DNA of 33,346 nt from Paulinella micropora (GCA_019918135.1 WBZZ01002047.1:235001-268346), one strand, 5' to 3'. Shown: positions 1 through 9,631, counted from the first letter of the stretch. The notes: generated from the sequence alone by a model not told the origin. Program-made: numbers and translations.

Positions 1-32
<32 letters not shown>

Positions 33-172
33 GCTTACTTACTTACTTACTTGCTTATTTACTTTCTTACTTACTTACTTACTTACTACTTACTTACTTA
101 CTTACTTAATTTACTTTTTAACTTACTTACTTACTTACTTACTTACTTATTTACTTACTTACTTACTTATTC
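1..172. repeat. ACTT tetranucleotide microsatellite
   Basis: Nearly uninterrupted (ACTT)n with a few variants (CTTGCTT, TTTACTTT). Any reading frame through it is a translation of the repeat, not a gene. Confidence 0.97.
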
Positions 173-223
173 ATGATCGTGCGTGTGTGTGTATCAGTCC
201 TGACGCCGCGGACGCTTCCGAAT

Positions 224-349
224 CACTCAAGTCACTCAACTTTGCTACACGTGTGGCCACGGTCTGCTACTATCTATCTATCTATCTATCTATCTTGCGA
301 ACCACTCAAGTCACTCAACTTTGCTACACGCGTCGCTACGGTCTGTTAC
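224..349. repeat. Two ~47-bp direct repeats around an ATCT microsatellite
   Basis: CACTCAAGTCACTCAACTTT starts near 224 and again near 303. Both copies continue through a similar GCTACACG..GGTCTG sequence. An (ATCT)n run at about 271-294 lies between them. The period is 79 bp. Confidence 0.85.
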
Positions 350-414
350 GTATATGCATGAATAAATACATACATACATAAATACATGCATTTCGTTCAA
401 TTAGTCAAGTCGCT

Positions 415-490
415 CAAATTGTATGGTCTTGCATTGAATCGTATTGTGTTGTGTCGTATCGTATGGTATGGTATTGTACTGTATTGTGTG
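415..490. repeat. Degenerate GTATTGTATG-type simple repeat
   Basis: Cryptic simple sequence built from GTATN pentamers (ATTGTGTTGTGTCGTATCGT and similar). It follows an (ATAC)n run at about 366-386. No coding potential seen. Confidence 0.7.
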
Positions 491-537
491 CACGCAGGTG
501 ACGCGTCCACAGGCCCAGCAGCACGTGGGCTTCTCTC

Positions 538-657
538 GCAAACACTCCTACCTACTCATCTCATCGTCACAGACCGGCGACAAACACGCGCACGCTGAAT
601 AACTTCTTCTTCTCCTCCTCCTCTTCCTTCTTCTTCTTCTTCTTCTTTTCTTTTTTT

Positions 658-705
<48 letters not shown>

Positions 706-835
706 AAACACTCCTACCTACTCATCTATTTTCTCCCTACACACTCCTCTCGAGCTCACAGTCTGGCGACAAACAAACTCCTCCTCCTCCTTTTCTCCTT
801 CTTCTTCTTCTTCTTCTTCTTCTTCAACATTCTTC
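538..835. repeat. Duplicated unit with CTT/CTC microsatellites and a long poly-T tract
   Basis: GCAAACACTCCTACCTACTC occurs at 538 and again at 704. Each copy is followed by a CACAG..CTGGCGACAAAC-like segment and then by (CTT/CTC)n. A pure-pyrimidine stretch ending in about 50 T residues separates the copies (about 603-703). The second microsatellite lies at about 778-830. Confidence 0.85.
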
Positions 836-1015
836 CCTTCCCTTCCCCTCCCATCTCTCCCTCCTACCTCTTCATCTCCAAATCCAAACCCTATGTAGTG
901 CTTATTCACCAGTACCATATGTATTGGAGCTCCCTCACCAATAATACATACATATTTTGTGTGTGTATATATATATATAGTGCTCCTTCTTCTACGCCAT
1001 GGGAAGTTCAGGTGT

Positions 1016-1077
1016 CGGGTGGGAGCTAGCCACTCCAGACCGGCTTTTGCTGGGCTGGGGTGGCTCTCTCGTACCCG
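1016..1077. repeat. Imperfect ~28-bp inverted repeat (hairpin)
   Basis: The segment starting CGGGTGGGAGCTAGCCACTC pairs imperfectly with the segment ending TGGCTCTCTCGTACCCG across a short loop containing TTTTGCT. Function unknown. It could be a small transposon remnant or a transcribed hairpin. Confidence 0.6.
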
Positions 1078-1099
1078 AAGTTTCAAAATGTTGGGGTGT

Positions 1100-2134
1100 A
1101 GAATTTCGCCTCATCTCTTGTATGTAGATCATATTTTCCTATTATCGGGGACATTGAAGTGGCCAAATGATTCAACTTTGAACATACACCGTTCTCAGTC
1201 AGTATGTAAGATACGAACATTCTGAGCATGTCATGTGAAAAGCTATCGACCTGAGCTTTCAAATGCTGTCTTTCGATTTATCGTAGCATCACTACGGACA
1301 CAGAGAATTTTGAAATCAAAGTTTGTGGATTTTCCACTTGAGAGTCTCCGGTAATGTATGTGTGTGGCTCGTGTACAAAGCGCGTCCGCCTTCCAGCTAT
1401 CTATTTGTCCATCTCTAGATCAATACATGCATACATGCATATATTATATATGCTAGTGCATGTATCTCATTCACAATTTTGCCCGCAGTGTATCTAAGAT
1501 GTTCCCTCCTTGTACATGTTTCTGCCAGCAGGGCAAGTCCAACGCTACAAAAGACACACACGCTCAGGCCACCATCAATCCATGACAACCATCTGTCAAC
1601 ATGCCAACATGCAGACAAAAAGAGACAGAAGTAAACGGGAAACCACACTAGTGCAGATCAGGCTGTTCGCAGCGTTACCCGCGTTCGAAGTGTAAGCGTA
1701 TCAATAGCGACAGTCAAATGGCAAAGTGATCCAACGTTGATCTTATCATTCTCCGTCAATAGAAGTGAAGTGACAATGCTGAAGCCATCCTTTGAAAGCT
1801 CAGGACAAGGACAAGGGCTTTCCAAGGACGTGCTCTGCAGTTTCATATCTCAAATATTGATTGAGAAGAATGAGGTCAAAGTCGGGCGGTTTCACCACTT
1901 GATAATAAGAGTGTGATGTCTGCATCCAGGGCACACTCAGAACACACGTTACTGAGTCGTGTAGCTTATCATAAATAGAAACATTGTTGAAGCAGTCGGA
2001 GGCTCAATCAGCTCGTCCAACGTGAACGACTGCTCACTCCGTACTGTTTTAACTTTATACAGATTTATTTTTCTACACTTGCCAGATTTTAAATTATTTT
2101 TCTACACACTATTAGGTTCATTTTTCTATTACTA
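1100..2134. other. Gene-free AT-rich flank
   Basis: I see no supported gene here. The sequence has short, low-quality frames only, a TGCATACATGCATATATTATATATGC-like AT-rich patch near 1424-1452, and no RNA gene that I can recognise. Confidence 0.5.
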
Positions 2135-2377
2135 TGTCAAACTCAGCCATCAAATTTGATTTAAGGGTCAGATTTCAGATTAGCGGTCAGATTTTAGATT
2201 AGCGGCCAGAATTCAAATTAGTTCAATTTAACTGTAACATTTCGCAAAAATGATACAGATTTTGCGGACGTATATAGCCGTTAAATTGAACTAATTTGAA
2301 TTCTGACCACTAATTCGAAATCTGACCGCTAATCTGAAATCTGGCCCTTAACTAAAATTCGATGGCTGAGTTTGACA
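2135..2377. mobile_element. Foldback element A (243 bp) with conserved core
   Basis: Perfect 17-bp terminal inverted repeats: TGTCAAACTCAGCCATC at 2135 and its complement ending at 2377. The arms stay largely complementary inward. Each arm holds about three degenerate 19-bp tandem units of the form GGTCAGATTTCAGATTAGC. The unpaired centre (about 2230-2282) is nearly the same as the centre of the element at 2694-2973. No coding capacity, so it is a non-autonomous foldback/MITE-like element. No clear target-site duplication is visible. Confidence 0.85.
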
Positions 2378-2693
2378 CTTGAATGTACCCAGTAATACAC
2401 AGATTTTGTGTGTGTGTAAGTTTTTTTTCACGCAAACGCTTTTAACGTGATAAGAAAATACTTGCCAGGACTAGTATTCTATTTTTAGAGTCGACAGTTG
2501 AATTAGTATCAATCATATATTAATACTAGATATGCCGCTTATTCTTTGCCACCGTAAGTGTTGGAACTAATAATATTAATAGTTAGTCAGGCCGGCCGTG
2601 TCGGAGTAAGATTGTCGGTAGAGCCAGATGATTACCGTGCCGGGCTTAGATCCGATGTTATCAATACTTCGCGCTCTGCAGTGGCGCCTTCTG

Positions 2694-2973
2694 ATATTGC
2701 TGTTGACATTCAAGACAACACAAAAAATTAGTTTTTCATTTTTGTGTCAGATTTTCATTTTTGTGACAGTTTTTCATTTTTGTGACAAAAATTCAAATTT
2801 TCAAATTTAACGGTAACATTTCGCGAAAATTTACGATATTTTGCGGACGAATATAGCCGTTAATTTGAAAAATTCAAATTTTCACCCAAAATCAAAATTC
2901 CAACCAAAACTGAAATTCCAACCAAAACAGAAAAATCAATTTTTTTTGTTGTCTTGAATGTCAACAGCAATAT
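2694..2973. mobile_element. Foldback element B (280 bp) with the same core
   Basis: Terminal inverted repeats of about 27 bp: ATATTGCTGTTGACATTCAA at 2694 and its complement ending at 2973. The left arm holds three ~19-bp units of GTTTTTCATTTTTGTGACA type. The right arm holds matching imperfect units of GAAATTCCAACCAAAACT type. The centre (about 2809-2861) matches the core of element A although the arms are unrelated in sequence. No ORF. Confidence 0.85.
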
Positions 2974-3050
2974 TATATATTCATGTGACTACTTGTATGA
3001 AAGCTTGAAGTTGTTACTACAGACTGTAGTGAGTGCTAGATTGTTATTAC

Positions 3051-3240
3051 TGTGAGTTTGTATACAACTCTTCAAGTAGGCAGATACAACGAACTCTGAT
3101 TAAGAACACTATGGCTGCATTGAGTCCTGACTCTGCCACGATGAGAGCAGGTGAACTTCAATACCAGTAAATAGCAGAGCGGTTACTTCGTTTATTTACG
3201 TAATTTCGTACTCGTTGCAGGCTTGAATGCAACTTACGCC
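3051..3240 (+). repeat. Dispersed repeat, copy 1 (inverted mate at 20535-20720)
   Basis: The reverse complement of 20535-20720 aligns here with modest divergence. Shared words include GTGAGTTTG, ACAACGAACTCT, CTATGGCTGCATT, AGTCCTGACTC, GAGCAGGTGAA, ATACCAGTAAATAGC and ACTTCGTTTATTTACGTA. The family is unidentified. The copies lie on either side of element 1 in opposite orientation. Confidence 0.8.
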
Positions 3241-3367
3241 GCGATCTAGTGTGCCACGTCGGAATCGTAGATTGTGACTCTCCAGTTGTCAAAGCTTTTT
3301 GTTTCAAGTCAACCGATTCGTCAAACGGATAGTGCAGGTCGGGTTGGTGCCGGAACTCGAAAACCAA

Positions 3368-3372
3368 ACTGA
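3368..3372. repeat. Target-site duplication ACTGA (left copy of element 1)
   Basis: ACTGA immediately precedes the 5' LTR and recurs immediately after the 3' LTR at 19412-19416. A 5-bp duplication is usual for Ty3/gypsy integration. Confidence 0.85.
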
Positions 3373-3734
3373 TGTAGGCGCAGATAGGTAAATATGGGAC
3401 TTTAATAATACCTGATATTAAGCCGGACATATTACGAAGCTCTTCCCAACAGTAATCCCATTGTAGACAGGCTGAGGCACTGGCAGCGATAGTATTACTA
3501 AAAAGGACCGTTACCCTTTTTAGCCCGATTATATTATCGTTAAGCCGGACAACGGGAACTGGTTGCTGTTTGCCTTGGTTGTTTTGGCTTCGCTAGTCTC
3601 CCACATTTCCCACCATCTTTGATCCTTGCTTGTATAAGCTCAAGAAGATTGGGTTATTGGCGAAGTTGTTATTATTTGGTTTAGTAAAAGGATAGGCATC
3701 AATAAATATATTCTTTTATAACAGAACCCATAAA
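3373..3734 (+). repeat. 5' LTR of element 1
   Basis: Matches 19059-19411 nearly perfectly and starts TGTAGGCGCAGATAGG. A TATAAG box at 3633-3638 and an AATAAA signal at 3701-3706 fit a U3-R-U5 layout. This copy has a 12-bp duplication (CTGAGGCACTGG near 3469-3481) that the 3' LTR lacks. The 3' edge is set by the ACTGA duplication after the other copy, so the LTR ends in ATAAA rather than the usual CA. Confidence 0.93.
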
Positions 3735-3736
3735 AG

Positions 3737-3750
3737 TGGAGTCCCATGCC
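3737..3750 (+). other. Candidate primer binding site of element 1
   Basis: TGGAGTCCCATGCC lies 2 nt after the 5' LTR and begins with TGG, the complement of a tRNA CCA end. Element 2 has TGGAGTCACC at the equivalent place, which supports the call. I cannot name the tRNA. Confidence 0.65.
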
Positions 3751-5429
3751 TGTTTTTCTTTTACGCTAAATTTTGACAGCTCGCCGCACCATTTTCTGGG
3801 CAAGAATAAGCAAGGAAAGAGGATTCATTGCACAAGAAACGAGACAGAGACAGAGAGGGGTAGACGTGTCGGTTCTGTACCTATATTGCTCATTTTCTGC
3901 CATTCCTAAGGCTAGAACGTGTGGCAAACGAACAAACAAGTCTTAATCTCTGTTGACACCTATACATACCCATCCACTATCTCCTCCACACACACATTAC
4001 ATCCATTTGTAAACACAATGTGACACCAAAGAGAGATAGGAGCGAAGGGTAGAGTGTAGTTGGTTGGGTGATAAGGGGTCAAACTTATACTAACAGTAAC
4101 GAACCCTGTACACACACCTACAAACCACGTCTTGCTCTCTATCTACCATCCTATTTCAGACTTTACAGACACCCAATTGTGTCTCCTATCGACAACACAC
4201 ACTCGTTCTGTCATTTATTGCTCACTTCCAAGCATCCATAGGGTGCAAACGAATCAAGAGCAAACAAAAACAGACAGAAAAACAGAAAACGAGTGCTGTG
4301 CAACAAAGTCTGTTGGTGCAAACTAGCTCATACTCAACCCTCCTATTGCAGCAAATTTGCAGGGGGTAGGGAGGCTAGTCAGTGGCAATATAGGCCAAGC
4401 AATAAGGAGCAAAGGTGACGTCACAAGGACGATTCAGTTGTCAATTTTCGCCAATTCCAATTTTGCCGAAATTTTCAGACGAAAAATCACTCTCCTACCT
4501 ACACACTCTACTTCCATCTCACCCACCTGTACTCAAAAGGTGTCCTAAGGTCAGAAGAACGATTCTAGAGCAATACAAGAGTGGTGGCTTACAAAAGAGT
4601 CCTACACCACTTTGGGTTTTGTTGTAAATTTTGAAATTCCAAATTTTGTCGAAATCACAAGCAACAAATCACCCTCCTACCTACACATCCCACTCCATTC
4701 TCACCCACCTATAACAAATAGGTCTCCAAGGGTCAGAACAAGGATTCACAAGCAGTACCTCTACTGTGGTTCTCCAAGGAGTCAACACCTACGTTGCACT
4801 CGGTCGGTTTCGTTCTAACACACATACACGCATACACACACGGAACTACCTCAGCTGGAAAGGGAATAAATAATTTTGGAGTCCTCCGAAAGGGACTGGA
4901 TACCCAACAGAGGGTTCCGAACGAAAACACGGTTCGAGCAGCCGGCTCTTCTGTCCTTTTCCTCAACCTACCTGGGAAAAGGGGCCGTACCTTCTGACAA
5001 TTTCAGAAGTATCGTTACCAAACAAACCCTCAGCAACGGAGTCGTGTCTGTATTTCTAGGGTGCCTCGATTTCTCTGCAACTGGCAGGTGTTAGCAAGGC
5101 GTGAGCTTCCCCTACCAAAAGGGGGGGTGAGTAATCTCGCACCTACTTACACGCATACCTACCCTTGCACACAGACGACACACACTCTATACAGACAACG
5201 AACGAACCGAACACCAACCGACCAAGCCACACGCTGCTTACTGCAAGACGACCAACAGCAAACGTCTTGACCAAAACAAAAACAAATTGCTGAAAACCTC
5301 GACAAGACGGCCGCCCAAAGGTGCCTTGTCCCCCATACTGACACCTCACCACCTGTTCGTGCAAGACGTATCCCCAAAAAGAAACGTCTCCAAATCAACG
5401 AACCCACTGTGGTGCAGGCATTACCAAAA
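3751..5429 (+). other. Leader region of element 1
   Basis: About 1.7 kb between the primer site and the first gag ATG. It contains a diverged tandem repeat (period about 182 bp, 4441-4800) and short upstream frames that I do not consider genes. The gag frame is open from 5271, after a TGA, and upstream of the ATG it would encode a basic PKKKR stretch. Coding sequence joined from further upstream, for example by splicing, is therefore possible but not shown. Confidence 0.6.
4438..4800 (+). repeat. Two diverged ~182-bp tandem repeats in the element 1 leader
   Basis: CTCCTACCTACACA at 4492 and the matching CTCCTAC at 4674 anchor two units. Each starts with an AATTTT..AATTCCAAATTTTG-like segment and continues through CTCACCCACCT and AAGGTCAGAA or AGGGTCAGAA. 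The copies have diverged substantially. Confidence 0.75.
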
Positions 5430-6419
5430 ATGAGTCAGTGGGATTCTCCAGACCAGGATGCCGGACTAGAAGCCTTGGGCAGCGCGGGGACTGCTAGCAA
5501 CACGAACGCTGGTGCTGGCCTATTCCAGACACCAGTGCCCATTCGTGATAGCAAGAACACCCCTCAACCCCAATCCCCATGGAGGGATGGTAACAACGCT
5601 ATGCTTGTGGCCCGAACGCCACTTCCATGCGTCCCAGCTCCCACGGCTAATCTGGACATGACGGGAACGCCAGGGTGGCCTATCTCTCCTGCAGCACCCA
5701 ACCAACAATATGCCTTCCCTGATGCAGCCCCACATAATCCTAATAATATGTATGGGGACAACACTCACTGGGCAAGAGCAACCGTGTCGGTAGAAGGTAA
5801 AGACAAGGTGGTGGGTTTGACGGCCACGGGTCATCAGTTCATAGATAACCGATCCATCCAGGACCTTCTCACGATGTGGGAGGAGATATGTATGGCCCGA
5901 GACCGACTCCTCGATGAGGCTTGGCCAACATACCACTCTCTCATCCCACGTCTGAGACTAACCCTCCATAGCAGCAAGTACACCAGTGAGAACCCAGCTC
6001 TTACTGTCGCTGTCAATGCACTCGATGCTAACCAAGCCGACACTTTCTATTGGCCCGAGGCCACCTACATAAGCCGTCTCCAGGCTAACCTCAAGACTAG
6101 GGCCACAGTCACCCTCAAGGGCCTTGACAACGTCACTGCCGTGTGGGACCGAGCCTTGCTGGAACAAAAGCACTGGAGGGATGCAATCATCCCACATACA
6201 TCAAACGTATACAATGAGCTTGTACACTTCTTTGAAGCAGTGGAAATCGCAACAGACCCTTTCGGCAAAATGTCGGAATTTGCGACATGGCTGAAGGTTC
6301 CCAACTGCTACGGTGTACTCCTTGACGGCTCAGACTCCGCTCGAGTCCCAATCGTACCACACCCGGCTGCGGTCCTCTACATCTTCAACTACCTAACGGT
6401 GGTGGACCTCATCTTGTAA
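5430..6419 (+). CDS. gag: Gag-like protein of element 1, N-terminal part
   Basis: The first ORF of element 1 sits where Gag belongs. I chose the ATG at 5430 in context CAAAAATGA. The frame is open further upstream, but only from a GTG at 5409. About the first 110 residues are Pro/Ala/Asn/Thr-rich and probably disordered. After that comes a mostly helical region (from DLLTMWEEICMARDRLLDEA) with the spacing of the element 2 Gag region starting LLELLDLSWTVFE. The frame ends at TAA 6417-6419, but the same frame stays open afterwards. Either this is one premature stop, or the stop lies inside a small intron: GTAAGC begins at 6416 and TTAG ends at 6466, a 51-nt in-frame removal. It would act as the structural protein of the particle. 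No standard capsid signature is obvious, so Gag is assigned from position and the element 2 comparison. Confidence 0.75.
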   Translation: MSQWDSPDQDAGLEALGSAGTASNTNAGAGLFQTPVPIRDSKNTPQPQSPWRDGNNAMLVARTPLPCVPAPTANLDMTGTPGWPISPAAPNQQYAFPDAAPHNPNNMYGDNTHWARATVSVEGKDKVVGLTATGHQFIDNRSIQDLLTMWEEICMARDRLLDEAWPTYHSLIPRLRLTLHSSKYTSENPALTVAVNALDANQADTFYWPEATYISRLQANLKTRATVTLKGLDNVTAVWDRALLEQKHWRDAIIPHTSNVYNELVHFFEAVEIATDPFGKMSEFATWLKVPNCYGVLLDGSDSARVPIVPHPAAVLYIFNYLTVVDLIL

Positions 6420-6466
6420 GCCATCTCTGACTGCCTGCGGATACAAGTTGCCGTACACGTCATTAG
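6416..6466 (+). other. Candidate 51-nt intron in gag (weak)
   Basis: A good donor (GTAAGC) starts at 6416 and overlaps the only stop of this frame (TAA 6417-6419). The segment ends in TTAG at 6466, contains CTGAC, and is a multiple of three, so removing it deletes the stop and keeps the frame. A premature stop or recoding explains it equally well. Confidence 0.35.
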
Positions 6467-6929
6467 TGGATCAGGTGAGGGAGGAACCCCGATACCGGAT
6501 GGTAGCTCTATCATTACCTTCCGAAGGGTAACGAGAGCGCGTGGTGTGACGAAGGAGATAGACCTAGACAGAGACTCACACCTAGAGCGTCGCCAGTCGC
6601 CAAAGCCCGAACCCAAAGACGCCAGTCATAAGCGGGTCGACGCGGCACGCAGTGCAGTCAGAGACCAGGTGAACTTTGACTTTGCTGTACATACCCAATC
6701 GGCGAGACTCACATATCGTGAAGGCCTTAAGCTCCTAATGGCTTATGCAGCCCTAGATCGTATTGTGGCAAGTCATGCGCTCACGTGTGCAGACGTAAAG
6801 CAATTGCTGAACAGCCTTGTTGGTGCGTGGCCGTCCCAAACGCTACTCACTACAGACTGGCATAACTGGCAGGCTTACGGTGAAGGCATGGTCGCCTTGA
6901 ACAAGACATGCTCCGACGGTTTGTGCTAG
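6420..6929 (+). CDS. gag: Gag-like protein of element 1, middle part
   Basis: Direct continuation of the 5430 frame past TAA 6417. The segment 6546-6929 is rich in charged residues at first (DLDRDSHLERRQSPKPEPKD) and then helical (LTYREGLKLLMAYAALDRIV). The helical part resembles the element 2 Gag around EYKAMRAVEVAARRAASDL in spacing and hydrophobic pattern. The frame stops at 6929, while the next part of the same protein continues in another frame from about 6908, so a 1-nt frame change is present near 6905. Confidence 0.65.
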   Translation, partial: AISDCLRIQVAVHVISGSGEGGTPIPDGSSIITFRRVTRARGVTKEIDLDRDSHLERRQSPKPEPKDASHKRVDAARSAVRDQVNFDFAVHTQSARLTYREGLKLLMAYAALDRIVASHALTCADVKQLLNSLVGAWPSQTLLTTDWHNWQAYGEGMVALNKTCSDGLC

Positions 6930-8231
6930 CCGCAGACTGGGGGTATGTTACACAGCCTCACATCACGGTCGACCTGGTTCAGGATGCGGCGAGGAGAATG
7001 TGGGAGGACGATGTGGCCTATACTTCCATAATCGACCTTCCTCAGAAGCTCCTCACCAACTTAGTGAAGTCCGACTTCGCTTCACTCCTAATGGCAGTCC
7101 TATCCGGAATTGCTGAGGCTGAACCACACCAAGGGCGAACGCATGGTGAGACTTTTGTCCGAAATATCCTTACCCGAGCACAGGACTTGGACAATACCAA
7201 CTTTAAGATCACACGGTTCCGAACTGACCGTATGTGCGAGGTTGCCACATGGACAAACGCCAGCTTCGTCTCCTTTTCATCCGACAAGGTAGAGAGGGAA
7301 AAGCGAGCTGATGTGTTACTCCGAGCCATCATAACCACGGGCAGCACTCTCGAAGAGCACCAGGTCAAATCGGGGCAGACCTTTGACATGTGGACCTTTG
7401 TCACCGGGGACAACTGGTCACAACGTCGTCAATCGTGGTCAAGTTCTCCAAGGAGTCCCTATAACTCCTCGAGCTCCTCTAGCTCACCGTATGTTCTGCC
7501 TCCACCTACCCTTCCATTTGGGGGAGCGACAAACTCGGGCACACCCGGCACCCGACAGTCCAACCCATACGCGGGGGCATCCAGTCCCAACACTCAGGCC
7601 AGTGGAGCGGCACACCTGCCTCCTCCATTACCGATGCCTTACCCATACTACCAACCAACATCGGGCTTCGCGTCCCCACCACCTCCGATGTCGCCACCAC
7701 CAACATACCCGCCACCAAGGAGCGGAGGCTCATCGGACGGCAAGAAGGGCAAGCGAAAATATGGTGACGGTGACGGATACGGTCAGGGTGTGGTAAAACC
7801 TTTATCGCATCTTCCGCCTATGCCACGCCAGGGTCAAGAACGGGTGGAGCCACTGAAGTGGTACATTCACCGTTGGTATGTTGGCCGGTCCAAGGTCAAG
7901 AAGGACGGCAATTGGGTACCCAATCCTAAGGACAATCCCACTATGGGCCTCCGTATTCCCGACGTCAGACAAGACGGAACGACGTTCTTCTTGTTTCCGG
8001 GCAAGACCCGTCCTGGCTTGCCCAGTACTCCGCCGAGGCCAAGAATCGAGTGGCCCAGTACCAAGCCCAGGGTAAAAAGTACGATGAGGTGGCATGCTAT
8101 ATGCCAGGGAAGGAACACCTAATCGGTAAAACATATATACATACACACCCCCACCGACCTGAGCTGCCCCTATGCTTAATGCAGGCGCCAAAAAGGCAAA
8201 GACGGGGAAGAGGAAGAACAAGACCCAATAG
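6908..8231 (+). CDS. gag: Gag-like protein of element 1, C-terminal part
   Basis: Continues the helical Gag region: VLAADWGYVTQPHITVDLV parallels EVSAKYGLFYSRKSIILYF of element 2. It then has a Ser-rich and strongly Pro-rich segment (about 7430-7730) and a basic GKKGKRKYG patch. The frame runs to 8122, but the better continuation changes frame near 7965-8005 (DPSWLAQYSAEAKNRVAQYQ). It then reaches a probable intron at 8126-8184. The second exon is short and highly basic (AKKAKTGKRKNKTQ) and stops at TAG 8229-8231. No CCHC knuckle is seen; the basic stretches may bind RNA instead. The first ATG of this frame, 6908, is probably internal. Confidence 0.7.
8126..8184 (+). other. Probable 59-nt spliceosomal intron near the gag end
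   Basis: GTAAAACATATATACATACA at 8126 is a plausible donor region. A pyrimidine-containing stretch with TGCTTAAT, a branch-like site, precedes TGCAG at 8180-8184. Joining the flanks keeps an open frame that gives a Lys/Arg-rich tail and a stop at 8229. Unspliced, the sequence translates to low-quality THPHRPELP-type residues. Confidence 0.6.
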
Positions 8232-8388
8232 TCTTGCACCCACCAAAGCGGTGACGTCTGTGTCAGCATCACGAGGCACCTTGCCCTCGGGAGCGCCCTC
8301 CTTGCAACCGAGCGAGACAATGGTGACCCGTGGCGACCAACAGCCAAAGGCGCCCAACACGGGGACAGCAGTCGAATAGCCATACCCA

Positions 8389-9357
8389 GTGGCTCCGACT
8401 CCTCTTCTTCCGGTCCCGGCCCAACTGCCGAAGGACACGTTGTATAAACCAATAGAGGCTACGACCTCACCGATAGTAGATAGCGTTGAGACGAGGGATA
8501 AGGATATAAAGATGGGTAGCGACGACAACCGTCGGGAGCGTGTGCCGAACGAGCCGGCCGCGGTCGCTGATCTCAACATAGAGGTCGGTTTACTCAATCC
8601 CTTACCCAAAGACACCGTCGCAAAGGCGACCCCTGCCGTTGATCCTGACATGATCACATCAAGTACATGTGATGGGAGGGCACCCAATACGCCCTCGGAC
8701 CCTCGCGTAAGACGCGCGAGACCTACCAGTGTCCAGCAGGTAGCAAAACCCGCTCCTTTTGTGAACAAGGTAAATAAAACGTATGCAGGGGCGAAATCAT
8801 ACATTCATAATACTCACATAAGGCCTTCCCTATTGAGCCGGCGTGCCAGATTGACCAGAGGCACAGTCATCGGGTCCGATATAAATCACCCACGCATACC
8901 ACGCCCAGACGACAAGGCTATCCAATCATTGCCGGTCGGGTACTCTCTTTCACCTTTTCGAACGACGACCACCATGGTCTTACCCACCTCACATGGGAAC
9001 AAAACCATTGCCCCGTCTGTCCTACGTCAACTGGGGCTCAATCCACTGCACAACTCTGACCAACTCAGCGCAGCGGCGCGAACACAAGCGCGACAGTTTG
9101 CTGAGATGGAGTTGCAGGCCTTGGTAACCCGAGCTACACCAGTAGACCTCCCACCAGCGGAGGCATGTGATATGAGTTATACCAGACTATACTGGAAAGA
9201 ACTCAACGGCTATCTAGATACCGGAAATGATAGCATGGCTCAAATCACTTCGCATGCAGTCGATTCATCGACAAATATGGACACCTGTTCAATTTTGGTA
9301 AGACAGGCACACTCGGTTACATCCGGGGTGCCAACGACCAACCGAGCGAAATCATAG
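8389..9357 (+). CDS. pol: Pre-protease region and aspartic protease active site, element 1
   Basis: The frame is also open from 8050 to 8379 and is interrupted only by TAG 8377-8379. The first ~200 residues are low complexity with basic patches. A helical segment (ARTQARQFAEMELQALV) precedes the retropepsin catalytic motif LDTGND, with Asp at residue 277 (9217-9219). Protease would cut Gag and Gag-Pol. The frame shifts by 1 nt near 9262. The rest of the protease is read in another frame to 9533, so the last ~30 residues of this ORF are probably not native. Element 2 aligns around the active site (GNDTMANI against GNDSMAQI), which confirms the placement. Confidence 0.8.
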   Translation: MAPTPLLPVPAQLPKDTLYKPIEATTSPIVDSVETRDKDIKMGSDDNRRERVPNEPAAVADLNIEVGLLNPLPKDTVAKATPAVDPDMITSSTCDGRAPNTPSDPRVRRARPTSVQQVAKPAPFVNKVNKTYAGAKSYIHNTHIRPSLLSRRARLTRGTVIGSDINHPRIPRPDDKAIQSLPVGYSLSPFRTTTTMVLPTSHGNKTIAPSVLRQLGLNPLHNSDQLSAAARTQARQFAEMELQALVTRATPVDLPPAEACDMSYTRLYWKELNGYLDTGNDSMAQITSHAVDSSTNMDTCSILVRQAHSVTSGVPTTNRAKS

Positions 9358-9533
9358 GTCGCGTTCCATTGACGATCGAATTCCCATCCGGGATGTCTTA
9401 CACCATACACGTCCTAGTCGTCCCAGACTTCCCAGGCACTATTGTCTTAGGCAAACCCGACCTAAAGATGATGGATGCACAGCTCATGCTGGGAAGACAT
9501 AATCAAGTACGGTCGTGGACGCCAGGAGTCTGA
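9264..9533 (+). CDS. pol: Aspartic protease, C-terminal half, element 1
   Basis: Frame-shifted continuation of the protease, ending at TGA 9531-9533. It reads through GKTGTLGYIRG to LVVPDFPGTIVLGKPDL. The VLG plus following Asp-Leu matches the hydrophobic-hydrophobic-Gly (ILG) strand of retropepsins. The same stretch of element 2 reads LYVVPDYHGSILLSYD. A second frame change near 9510 leads to the frame at 9475-9750 (IIKYGRGRQESEFP) and a third near 9690 to the RT frame, so the protease-RT join is broken at sequence level. Confidence 0.75.
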   Translation, partial: FIDKYGHLFNFGKTGTLGYIRGANDQPSEIIGRVPLTIEFPSGMSYTIHVLVVPDFPGTIVLGKPDLKMMDAQLMLGRHNQVRSWTPGV

Positions 9534-9631
9534 ATTTCCGATCCTTAACCCGGAAACGGACCTCCCACGAAAGCACTTCTATGGCGGAAGGGCGCAGGTT
9601 ACCCTGATACCACCAGCCCCTCCTCTGCCTT

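Noticed and set aside
31..381. 116-residue frame in the ACTT repeat
   Set aside because: Repeat translation (LTYLLTYLL) without independent support.
5520..5936. Long antisense frames opposite gag and pol (also 7802-8452, 8097-8804 and 15221-16054)
   Set aside because: Shadows of the + strand coding sequence; no motifs, and composition follows from the opposite frame.
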